A stretch of DNA of 64,000 bases from Prunella strophiata (Eukaryota; Chordata; Aves; Passeriformes; Prunellidae), in contig JAZBQD010000030.1 of the NCBI GenBank assembly GCA_036583965.1, positions 111,054,162 through 111,118,161 of the forward strand. The letters are read 5' to 3'. This document shows positions 46,123 through 56,562 of the stretch, one piece after another (position 1 is the stretch's first letter; each line of letters starts with the position of its first letter). Under the pieces are notes generated by a model. It saw only the letters and a program-made list of their open reading frames with translations, searched no databases and was not told where the DNA came from. Made by a program: the position numbers and the translations under genes.

Positions 46123-47699
46123 CCTTTGCTAGAAGGCCTAGCAGTTCCTTATTTGTATAAAAGATAATCTACCTTTCACACCTTTGTGTCTGGATCCTGT
46201 TTATTGTGCTTATCCTCACAAAGCCAGGCAGGTGATCACTGTCTGCTCCCCATTTAATGGCTGAGAGAAGGAAACCAAAGAAGAACGAGGCCAAGCCTTG
46301 TGGAACCAAACTCAAATCCAAATTTTTAGCACCACTGAAGCCCCCCCAGGCCCCATCAGATGCCATCCCTGCCTCTGTAGCTCTTTGCTGTGGAGCCTTT
46401 GGTCACGAGGAAGTGCAGAGGTCTCCTGCCAGTTCTGTGCATCCCAGCACCTTCTTCCTGGGCCAGACTGAGTTTTTGCAGATAATCTGGTCCAGAAGGT
46501 CAGTGAGGTGGGAAATGCTGGCTGGGACATGGACAGGGACAAGGACTTCAGCCCACCTGCTGTGTGATTTGTGGCCATAACTTGGGTGTGGATTTTCCCT
46601 GTGCCAGGATGCAGGTTACTCCACAGGTATAAAGAGCTCTCATTCTCTTATCAGTGACCTTCCTTAGGGCATCTTCTTCCTCATATCCCATGTTTCTTTC
46701 CTTTAGATTCCTGCACAATCTAGAAGATTCCATCCCCTGCTTTCCTGTGAAAATGAAGACAAGCAGAGAGGAGAAGAAGCAGCTCAGGCCATACATTACC
46801 CCCCTACCTGGGAGCACCTTGGCACTCACACCCACTCCCAGAGCTGTCTCCAAACTCACAATCCCACGTTTTCCACTGGTATTTGTACAGTCCACTGGCA
46901 CACATGACCTCCTAGCAACGACTTCACTTTGTTTGAAATGTGCATTAAATTTGTTCCCTGTAACTTGAACTGCTGAGAGCCCCAAAACCCAGCACGTGCT
47001 GGGCACAGTTGGCTGGCAAGATGCCTGAGAGGAACAGAGTTGTTGTGCAAGTACTAATTATAAGATTATAAAATAAAGGCCCTTTAGTGGCAAAACGGCC
47101 CAACGGAAATGTCACTGTTCAAACTTTTGATTTATTCCTATAACGAGGCATGAAAGGGCACCTTCAGCTCAGTTTTATGTTTAACTGTTAATATCCTTTA
47201 TCATGTTATAGTAATTCCTTAGGCAACCAGACAGAGCTGAAAAACATGCTGCCTTCCTTATGGCTGATGGTGAAATTTTGTTATCTAACAGCAGCCCACA
47301 AACAAAATCACTGTATTGAATGTGTAAGATAATATGCAAAGTTATTCTATTATAATGAGGTTTTTGCTTAACTTTGTGCCTAAACTGAGCTGCTAGGTGC
47401 TCTGCCTTCTTAATCAAATGAATATGGGCAGAAAACTGATCAGAAAGCAAAGCTCTGCAGAGATTATATGCTAAAACAAGAAAGATCTGCTTAGGTCCTA
47501 AAAATATAATAGATTAACATGAAGAAAGGATTTGCTATTTTTCCCTGAAAGTCAGATGGGCTTTTCCTCCTATTACATTCCACAGACATGTCCTTGCACC
47601 AAGCTCTGCAAAAATCTCCTGTCCATGCCTTTGGTACCTCTCTCCTCTTGTCTCCAAATTTATGCTCACTTGAACCCATTAATTCTTGGGTTGTTCTGT
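46123..47699. other. Non-coding stretch with possible conserved element
   Basis: The second half (about 47060-47440) is AT-rich, carries scattered CpGs and transcription-factor-like cores, and is repeat-free. No exon is supported. Confidence 0.5.
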
Positions 47700-47770
47700 G
47701 CAAGGCCAGGAGTTGGACTGGATGAACCTTGTGGGTCCCTTCCAACCCAGAATATCCTGTGATTCTGTGA
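47700..47770 (+). mobile_element. CR1 LINE 3'-end fragment
   Basis: CAAGGCCAGGAGTTGGACTG, then GATGAACCTTGTGGGTCCCT, TCCAACCCAGAATATCCTGT and a GATTCTGTGA terminus match the sense CR1 3' end. About 71 bp. Confidence 0.9.
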
Positions 47771-47849
47771 AAGGCAGGTCACTGAGAATTGCCCATGGCT
47801 CATGGGAGGGTCAGCCAGCCCTGGCTGCCCAGGGTTTGTGCAGCTGAGT

Positions 47850-48243
47850 TTTCAGAATCTCCACCCCACAACCTCTCTGGGTCTGACCAGACTCATGCTG
47901 GTTTTTCCTTTTTCTGGTACCTCCTCAGAGATTCCAGTGTTTCCAGCTGTGTCCATTGCCTCTTGTCCTGTCCCCCTGCCCTTCTGAGAAGAGCCTGGCT
48001 CCATCCTCTGCAACCTCCCATGGGCTAGGCCCAGGCAGTGATAAATTCCCTTGTGCTGGGAATTTAAATTCTCTTCTGCAGTTTGAACAGCCCCAGCTCA
48101 TCCTGACTCTTCTTGTATGTCCTGTGCTCCAGCCCATTGACTGTTTTGGTGGCCCTGTGCTGGACTTTCTCCTGAAAGTCCAGATCTTGACCTGGGAGCC
48201 CCAAACTGGACACATGGCCTCCCTAGTGCTGAGCCATTCCTTC
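47850..48243 (-). mobile_element. CR1 LINE fragment, about 390 bp
   Basis: Reverse-complement CR1 blocks occur in order: CACCCCACAACCTCTCTGGG, CCTCTTGTCCTGTCCCCCTG, GAGAAGAGCCTGGCTCCATC, GAACAGCCCCAGCTCATCCT, TTTTGGTGGCCCTGTGCTGG and GGGAGCCCCAAACTGGACAC, then TGCTGAGC. The 3' terminus is missing. It is convergent with the fragment at 47700, so the two are separate insertions or an inverted pair. Confidence 0.85.
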
Positions 48244-50950
48244 TAAATAGCAGACCAGTGCTTCCACAGTGGGAACTTTTATTGCTCCCTGTCCTGCTGT
48301 CCTGGTCATTAATAAAAGCTTAAGCCACTCCTGGTCTGAGAATTGATCCCCCAGGCATTCTGCTGGTGACTGGTCACTGCTGGACTTTGGATCCCTGACA
48401 GGTTACAAACAATGCTCTGACCAGCCAGCTTCCCACCCTCCTTATCATCCATTTATCCTGTCCATATCTCACTAGTTTGGCAATAAAGATATGGAAGGAA
48501 ACACTGGGAAAGGCCTTGCTGGAGTTTAGGATATGATGTCCACTTCTCTCCTTTCATACACAGAGCTTGTCATGCCATCACTGAAAGTGTTTGGGCTGGA
48601 AGGGCACAATCACCCCTGGTACATCCATCTTCACCCCTTCCAAGTCAACTTCTTGTCCTTCCTGTGCCTGGAAATGGCTTCTTGAGAGGATTTGTTGTGT
48701 GGCATCCCCAGGGACTGGGGATGAGCTGGGGATGAGCTGGGTCTGACCATTCTGTAGCTCTCCCAGGTGCTCCTTGTCCTTCCTCAGGCTGGATGTTTTA
48801 TTTGGCTTTTCCCAGTCATTGAGAACCTCACTGGGATGAATGAAAGAGTGGCCTTGCAGTGACAGGGACCACTTCCCCAGCTCCATAGATGTCTCCCATG
48901 GACTAATTAGCTAATGGCTAATTAACCCAAGCCCTCACTAACTCTGTGTTCTCTATGTGTGGTTTTGCTCCCACAGGCTCTGCTAAGAGGCTCAGACTCC
49001 TGAAGGGCCAGAGAACCAACCTGAGCAGTGATGAACCAGGCAAAAAATGGCACTGAGCACCTCAGCCTGTTTTTTGTTAGGCACAGGGTCCCAAGCCCCA
49101 GGCCAACATCTTCCTTAGCCTTCATTTCACTTAAAGGAAGAGCTCTTGTCCCTCTCATCCTTTGCTAGATTCAACTCCAGCTGAGCTTTGGTTTTGCCAA
49201 CCATATCCCTGCATGCTCTGCAGTGCCTTGGGGCACCTACCAGGTGGCCTGTCCCTGCTTTCTCCTTCTGTGCAGTCCCTTGGTTTTTTCTGGTATCTCT
49301 TTGAATTTTAATAGTGATCACCACACTAAGAATCTGAGCTTTAAACTATTTTACACAAGCCCCCCACTGCAAAATCACACAGTGAGTAGACCCTTTTCAT
49401 CCCAAGTTCCAGCAGAAGTAAAGTTTTCTGATTTCTTTTCCCCATTCCATTTCTGATTACCTCCCATCTTAATTTAATTCTATTATTTTTAGTTCATGTC
49501 TTCATTTTCTCTAAATATCACCTCTCCCCTCAATGTTTTGCTCCAAATAAATCCTTGTATAATTGCATTGCCTTTAATTGGTTACCCCTGGGGTTCATTT
49601 CATCTGGTTTCCCACAATATGAATTTACTCCATTTAACTGCATTCATAATATTAATAAACTTAATTTTTTTTTATTAATAAACATAAATTTTTAAAAGCT
49701 TGTGGTGCTATCCAGTCTGATAAGCTTTTACCAGCTGTTTTCTTGCTATATAATTATGATTCTTCAGCCTAGTTTCTAGTGTAACCTTTGCATTTTGGCA
49801 TTATCATTCTAGAATTTCTGAACAGGTTACTGGATGCAGAATTTAGGGGAAGCAGGAAGATAAAGTCCAATCTCCTCTTCCCAAAATCTCACTTCACTGT
49901 TGCCACACACACACCCATAAAATAAATCAAAATCTCTCCTTCCACTCTGGCCTACAGTTATTATTCTGACACCTGTGATTCATTCAGTTTACTCATGCAA
50001 CAGCATGCACAGGCATTTGAGATGTAAATGTATTAATCTTATAAAAACTATTGCTTGATAATTTAAGGACTTATGGCCAAACAAAGGATTTACAATAATA
50101 GGGGTGGTAATAGGCACTGTGCTTTGTGCACACAGCTTCATTTTCAAAGAACCATAAATAGTGTATGTAACAACAAAAGAAAAACTGAATAATGAATGAG
50201 AAAGTTCACACCTCTTGCAGTCATTTTGATAATTAATTTTTATTTGCTATCAGGAGTTAGGTGGAGGCCAACCCACATACTTTCATCCTTTCAATTTTCT
50301 TTCTGGTATTAAATATATTATGTATATTTATGTAGAAAAGCTCTTTCACTAAATAGTATTGAGCAATTAGAATAGCAAAAATTTTACACTAAACCCACAC
50401 ACTTTTTTTTTTCCCTTCAGAAATCTGGATCTATGTGTCTACTTCAGTATCTAGGATTCAAACATGTAAGTATTTTCTCCTCTCCACAGCCCTTTTTCAT
50501 ATTCAGTAAAACAACTGACTTAACTTTATTCTAAGTTTCAGTTTTTAAAACTTTTTGCACCTTAGGTAAATCTTAGCACTGGTAAGTCAGGCAAACAAGA
50601 AATAAATTTTAGTGAGAAAAAAATGGAGAAAATCCCATGGAGTTTATTTCAATATTTAGGAATGACTAAATTATATTCAAAAGTTTACATTTCCCAGTTA
50701 TCTTATTGGGTTTTGAATTAAATTTGACTTTCTGAACTCCCTTTTCTGAGAGCTGAATCAATCTTAAGGATTTTGACCAGGAAAACAAAGGGGAGAAGGA
50801 AAAATATACACAAAGCTGAAGTTCTTAGCTTTGTAAATTATGTTCCACCTTCTAGCACTTAAGACACTTTCTGAGAGTACTTAAATCTTACAAGTAACCT
50901 GATTTTTTTTGTTATGGTTTTGATTAAGCTGTGTCTGTCCCAGCTCATTA
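48244..50950. other. Non-coding stretch, AT-rich in its second half
   Basis: No recognisable repeat family or exon. AAAAGCTT (49694-49701) and AAGCTTTT (49722-49729) form an 8-bp inverted pair. A candidate conserved element lies at about 50010-50230. Confidence 0.5.
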
Positions 50951-51035
50951 GTCACAGAGTCACAGAATCATCAAGGCTGGGAGATACCAGTGAGATTTTC
51001 CAGTCCCACTGCCAGCCCAGAGAGGTCTGGAAAAG
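50951..51035 (-). mobile_element. CR1-like 3'-end fragment
   Basis: AGTCACAGAATCATCAAGGC followed by TGGGAGATACC and a CAGTCCCACTGCCAGCCC block is a diverged reverse-complement CR1 terminus. Short and degraded. Confidence 0.55.
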
Positions 51036-51054
51036 TTTGGGAAGGGGGACCACA

Positions 51055-51102
51055 AGAACCTCACGAGGTTCAACAAGGCCAAGTGCTGCACCTGGGATGG
51101 GG
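51055..51102 (+). mobile_element. CR1 internal fragment
   Basis: CCTCACGAGGTTCAACAAGG followed by CCAAGTGCTGCACCTGGGAT matches the CR1 segment that normally lies several hundred bases from the 3' end. It is in sense orientation, opposite to its neighbours on both sides. Confidence 0.5.
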
Positions 51103-51108
51103 CATTTG

Positions 51109-51240
51109 GGAATCACAGGATCACAGGATCCTCGAGGTTGGAAGGCAATTTCAAGAGCATGCAGTGCCACCATCAGCCCCATAATCACACCTAAAACATG
51201 TCCCAAAGTGCCACATCCTCCTGAACCTTTCAGCAGTGAT
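51109..51240 (-). mobile_element. CR1-like 3'-end fragment
   Basis: GGAATCACAGGATCACAGGA, then CCTCGAGGTTGGAAGG, TCAGCCCCATAATCACACC and CATGTCCCAAAGTGCCACAT fit the reverse complement of an older CR1 subfamily 3' end. Confidence 0.7.
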
Positions 51241-51318
51241 TCACTGTGTCTTTAACACAGTGAATTTGTTAAAGACAAATCTGATTTTGTTCTGAGCACC
51301 TTGGATTTTTGGGTATTT

Positions 51319-51690
51319 TCACAGAATCACAGAATGATGAGGTTGGAAGAGACCTCTGAGATCATCGAGTCCAACCCATGTCCTAACACCTCAACTCAGA
51401 ATCCTAGACTACAGCACCAAGTGCCATGTCCAGCCTTTTTTAAACACATCCAGAGATGGTGATTCCACCACCTCTCTGGGAAGAGCATTCCAATTCTTTA
51501 TTATTCTTTTGGTGAAAAATCTTTTCCCTAATATCCAACCTCCACCTTCCCTGACATAGCTTGAGCCTGTGTCCTCTGGTTCTGTCAGCTGCTGCCTGGT
51601 GGAAGAGACTGACCCCACCTGTCCACAACCTCCCTTCAAGAAGTTTTGGAGAGCAATAAGGTCACCTCTGAGCCTCCTCTTCTCCAGGGA
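51319..51690 (-). mobile_element. CR1 LINE fragment, about 370 bp
   Basis: Reverse-complement CR1 3' region: CACAGAATCACAGAATGATG, AGGTTGGAAGAGACCTCTGA, GATCATCGAGTCCAACCC, CCAGAGATGGTGATTCCACC, CTCTGGTTCTGTCAGCTGCT and TTCAAGAAGTTTTGGAGAGC, then a CTCCTCTTCTCCAGG end. The 3' tip is intact with the CACAGAAT octamers. Confidence 0.95.
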
Positions 51691-52980
51691 GCCTTCCTCT
51701 TCTTCAGCATCTGAAAGGTGAGAGCACAGCACTCATCCCAAGCTTCCACATGACCAGCAAGATCCCACCTCCCAGTTCCAGGCAGAGGAATGTCTGGCAC
51801 CTTATCTATGCCATGAAAGAAATTCCCCAGGCTGGGAAGCAGAGGGAATTCTCTGCAGGCTCACCTGGTTGTCCCCTGCATTCCCCACCCAGCCCAGAGG
51901 GGCTGTTCCAGAGGAGCCCCAGCCAGGGGCCAGAGTTTGCCCTGAGAAATTTCAGTTCTCAGAGCCAGCAGCCCCAGCCACGTTGCAGGTATTAACTGTA
52001 CTTCACCTGTGTTGCAATCAAGGGCAAAAATGCACCTCTGCAATCCTAAACTTGTGCTTTTAGGCAAGATGTTCCACCAGATTAACTGCAGGAGGAAAGG
52101 GTCAGTTATAAACTATGCATGCTTGTCCTCCCTGAGCTATGTAAGGTCAGCCTTTGCTGATAAGGATGAAGATACACTGTATTCCTTTAAAAATGGGGAT
52201 GCCTTATGAGGAAATAAACTGGATTTTGAAAGAACTGGCTGCTGCCATTTATTTTTCAGAGCATTCATTGCTGTCATTTCAGCACAGTCTGTGAAAAGCT
52301 GAGTGCTCACTGCAGTTATGCAGCTGATCATATGAAAAATCCCTAAGATTTATTATTAAAATGTTGTTCTATAATGACAAAAATGGACTTGGCAGAAGTT
52401 CACAACAAAATGCAAGTGAAGAGGGTTCTGAAACCCCCTCTCCTATGGACATCACACTCAGAGAGAAGGTTTCCCCTCTCCCTTTTGTTGCCTTGAGGTT
52501 TTTTTATGGAATTACATTTTTAGAGAGGCCAGAATGGAGCAATGGTCTTGTAAATTTAAGATCAGGAAAACTTGTTAGGAAGAGAAAGAGGTGGGTCAAA
52601 AGAGGAGGAAACTGGGCAGTTCCATGCTGGTTTTGTTGGAAAAGCAAAAGGTGGAAGTGGGTCACCCAGACAGGCACACACAGAAATGAGGGAGGTGCTC
52701 AGGTCAGCAAGCAGCTCACATCCACATCCTGCCAGCACCTCTCAACCTCTGTTAACATGACCAAAAATCCTCCTTTCTAAGGGATGAATGACACTGAAAA
52801 CCCCAAAGAGCCACAGTGATGCAAGCACCAGTGGTACCATGTTGTCCTGGCATTTCACACCCCAGACAAAATTGTCTGAGGAGAACCTATACAAGAGGGT
52901 GTCCTGAACCTTATATTTAGCAGAACAGGTAAAACATGGACTAAAGAGCTCACGCTTGCTTTAAGCTCACTAACTCAGAT
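51691..52980. other. Non-coding stretch, no gene seen
   Basis: No recognisable repeat family or exon. An open frame of 139 residues (52361-52780 plus) lacks any recognisable domain. Confidence 0.5.
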
Positions 52981-53060
52981 AAAAACAAAAAAAACCAAAA
53001 AAACCCCAAAAAAACCAAAAACAAAAACCAAGCAAAAAGCCCCAGCCAAAACCAAGAAAA
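52981..53060. repeat. A/C-rich low-complexity tract
   Basis: CAAAA, CCAAAAA and CCCCAAAA motifs with a few G. It resembles in composition the longer tract at 25354-25530. Confidence 0.9.
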
Positions 53061-56000
53061 AAAATCTATCACAGGACACAAAATATCTGCTTTTCTGATT
53101 GTTTCTCATGTAGCTTTACTCAAACAAGTTTTTCAAGTCGTCTTGAGGCAGCCTGTTTTATGCAATGCCCCATTAAATGTTTTTCATCTTGTTTTTCTCT
53201 TAGTTGCTGCACTGCCAGTGTGAAAAGCAACTGCCTGCCCCTTTGATGCTGACAGAGCCAGGCTGCCTCCCCAGGAGTGTATCTGCCCATCAGTCAGCCT
53301 CTGGAAAATGTGGAAGAATTTTTGTAGTCAACCCCTTATGTCTTCCATCTCTCAAACCATCCTGTGGGAGCTTGTTCCTTAATTTCACTTTTGTGTGTTG
53401 TTTTGAGGTCCTAATTTCACTCTTGCATGTTGCTTTGAGGTCAGATGTTCTGGGACAAAACTAAACAGAGGGCACATTTGTGCAGGAAGTGTCAGAGTCA
53501 GCAGGGCACTTCTCTGAGAAAAAATATTTAATTTTTCCCTCCAAAATCCTGAAAGCTGTATTTTTTTTCAGTGGTATCCTCCATGGAGTCTGTCACTGCA
53601 GCTGTGAAAGGCAGCATGACATGAGATGAACCATCCATGAATGTTCATGGGGAAAAAAGGGATTTATCTCCCTCTTTATGCTGAGGAACTGGGCTTTAAA
53701 CCAGACAACTCCTTGAAAAAAACACAGGCTGTGCTTGAGTGTTCCCTTCAGGAGATCTCAGATTTAGCTGTGGGTCTCTACACACTGCCCAGCACCTGTG
53801 AGGAGAAGAAGTTCAGACAATCTCTTCATTAAAACAAGGATCATGATGTGCCTGAGCTTTCCCAGGCATTTCAGTAAATTCTGAAGTCAGGCCTGAGTAA
53901 ATGTCAAGCTGGCACAAGGTACTGGCATTCCTGAAGAACATGGAAAAGCAAGCCCAAGGATGGAGCAAGATGCCAGCTCCACGCTTGTTCTCAGACAGAA
54001 CACAGCTCTTAATTTCTGGACACACTTCTTAAAAAGCTCCAGGGGCTTTACAGTCTGTGCTTTCCTGGGTGCAGTCATAAAAGCATTGGCAAAGGTTTCA
54101 CACAAGCACAGAGAGTGCTCTGTGTGCACCAGGAAGGAGAACCAGCTCCCTCTTGATTTGGCATGGATTTATAGTCCTGAATAGCCTGTCTGTTTTCTTT
54201 CTCCAGGCAAGGTTTCAACAGGACACAGATATGGCAGAGTTCTCCAAAGCTCAGTCTTGGGAGGAATGGGTTAAAGAGCATAAGACTGGAGGGTTGTAAA
54301 TCAGCCCAGGTGACCTTGCAGCTGGAATAACCCTTGATAAAGCTGTGCAAACAGCAGGGCCAGAGATCCCCTGGCATGGGCAGGAGTTTTACAATGGCTG
54401 TGGCTCTCGTGTGCCTCTGCTTAGGGGATCCCCTGGTTACAGAGGTAATGGAAATCAGTTTATTACTTGTGTTTTAGTCATAAATTCGTGGCTGTTTGTG
54501 GTTGTGCTGGCTGGCTGCCTGTGCTGACTCACACACACACCCCTGAGCTGACATAAGCCTGCCTGCACCATGCTAGGCTAGGGGAAAGCTCTGGCTTTCA
54601 GGTTTAACATCCACCTGACTCTGAGCTCTTCCATTGGCTAAACCTGGCTTTTTACAGCTCTACCAGGCCTCCCCACCAGCTTTTGAACATACCTGAATCC
54701 CCTGTGGGGCAAACTTCTATCACAGGCCTGTTTTTATTAATGACAAATCCTCCTGGGGGGAATCCCAAGGAAGCCTGTGCCATTTCCTAGCATGATTTGC
54801 CTGTACCCCTCAAACTCCTTCCAGCACTATATTTTATAGTTATAAACACCCTGCTGACCCAGAACTTGTGGGTGGCAGCCAATCACCCTGGGTGGCTCAG
54901 CCAGGAGGCTTTTGTGTGCTCCATGTGAAAGCCAGGAGGGAAAATCAAGCTTCTGATCCATAACCCCAGTAGACAATAGCCTCAATGGAAGGTAATTTGT
55001 GACTGCTCTGCTCCCAGGGGACAGAAATAGTGGCCTGGGAACAGTATGTGCTGTGAGGACTGCAGTTTTATGCATCAGTAAAAATGCATTTCCAGCCCTG
55101 GCTGGAGCATTGATCCTTCCAGGGACTTCAAGGGATGCCCACATTTAGGAGGTAGCTCCAGACAGCCTGGAGAGTGTAACCCAAAAAAAGCATCAATGTT
55201 CTTGTGGAATCTTGACCAGAGAGAACCTCAAAAGCATCAGAGTGAAATCAGGGTGCCTCAATGTGTTTTTTTTTTTGTCCCTAAAGACCTATGTCTTACA
55301 CAGCTGCTCCTCTGCTCTGCAATTTCATGCTCTGAATTTTCTCTGAAGCCAAGCCAGCCCCTCCTTTATGTATCACAGAAACCCTTTTTCTGAAAGGCAC
55401 ACCAAAAAATTGCCTTGCAGGTTTTAAACCACTCTGTGTCCAGGTAAGTGTCTAAGCTCCTGCTGTTAAGGAAGACTCAGTCTTTCAGGGAGAGGGATGC
55501 AGGTTTCTTTTTTAGCCTTTTAATATGTTCACTTTCCTTTTATTCAGATGGTGGGAGAGCAATTGGGACATCTCTCTGAACAAGACAGCAGTTTTATGGG
55601 TACAACCTCACTGCTTTCACTTTTCAGTTTGAGCTTTGGGTGTATTTTCTGCACAACACCATCCACAAGAATGGACACATAACTTTGGGGGTGCTTCACA
55701 GGACTGCTCACCTTCTGCACTGGGTCACTGGATGTCCCCAGGGCAAGAGGACTGTCCCTCTCTCACAAGACAAGCAGGCTAAGCTCAGCTGAAATCATTT
55801 CTGCTCGCCTGCTTTCCTCCTGCAGAAGGCAGCACCTGAAGCAGCTGTTGAGGGATTATTGCTGCTGCTCCCGGGAGCTTTTTGAGGATGAATCCATGCA
55901 GAAACAGCGGCACTAGGATTCCCTGTTCACATGCAAATAGGTGAAATCCCACCAAAGTCAATGCCTGCTGTTCTTGCCCCATTCAGAGCCTGACAAACAG

Positions 56001-56530
56001 CCTGACCTCCCACCTAGGTAAGAGTCAAGGCTGCAGCTTCTGCAATTTCAGATTACATAAAATTCACCTTCTCTGGGTGCACGGGATGCAGGGGACTCAG
56101 TGGCCTCCTTGAAGTCCTTTCATAAGTGACTGGAGTGTTTGAAGGACAAGCAAGTTTGTGCTGATGAAATGACTCATGGGCATCTGGGCTGATTTGTCAC
56201 CTTTAGCCTATCTAAGAAATTCCAACTGACAGGGATCAAGCAAGTGCTGAAGTACAGACACTCTCCTGAATTGTTAGCTCCAAGTCTGCCTTTCTGGGGA
56301 TGGGATGCTAAAATCTGGCTATTTTGAGAATTCTTTGCCTTAATGTCTTCTGAGAGTTCCCAGCTCTTAGAGTTCCTCTCTGAGTCACAGCTCAGATCTC
56401 TACAAGGACACCCTGAAAATCGTATTTTTCATGTGGAATCCCACAGTTCTTATTCAAAGTGTAGTTCACTATTAAAAGACGATGTATTGACTAGGCTTTT
56501 CCAACAAATCTGACTTGTATCAAGATACAC
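53061..56530. other. Non-coding stretch, no gene seen
   Basis: Mixed composition with short open frames on both strands and no recognisable repeat family or domain. Confidence 0.5.
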
Positions 56531-56531
56531 A

Positions 56532-56562
56532 AACTTAGGATAACTTGTGTTATCCTTAAGTT
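56532..56562. repeat. Hairpin with 13-14-bp arms, one bulge
   Basis: AACTTAGGATAAC (56532-56544) pairs with GTTATCCTTAAGTT (56549-56562) with a single bulged base and a TTGT loop. Further AACTTAT/GGATAAC copies follow at 56569-56588, so the motif is locally repeated. Confidence 0.9.
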
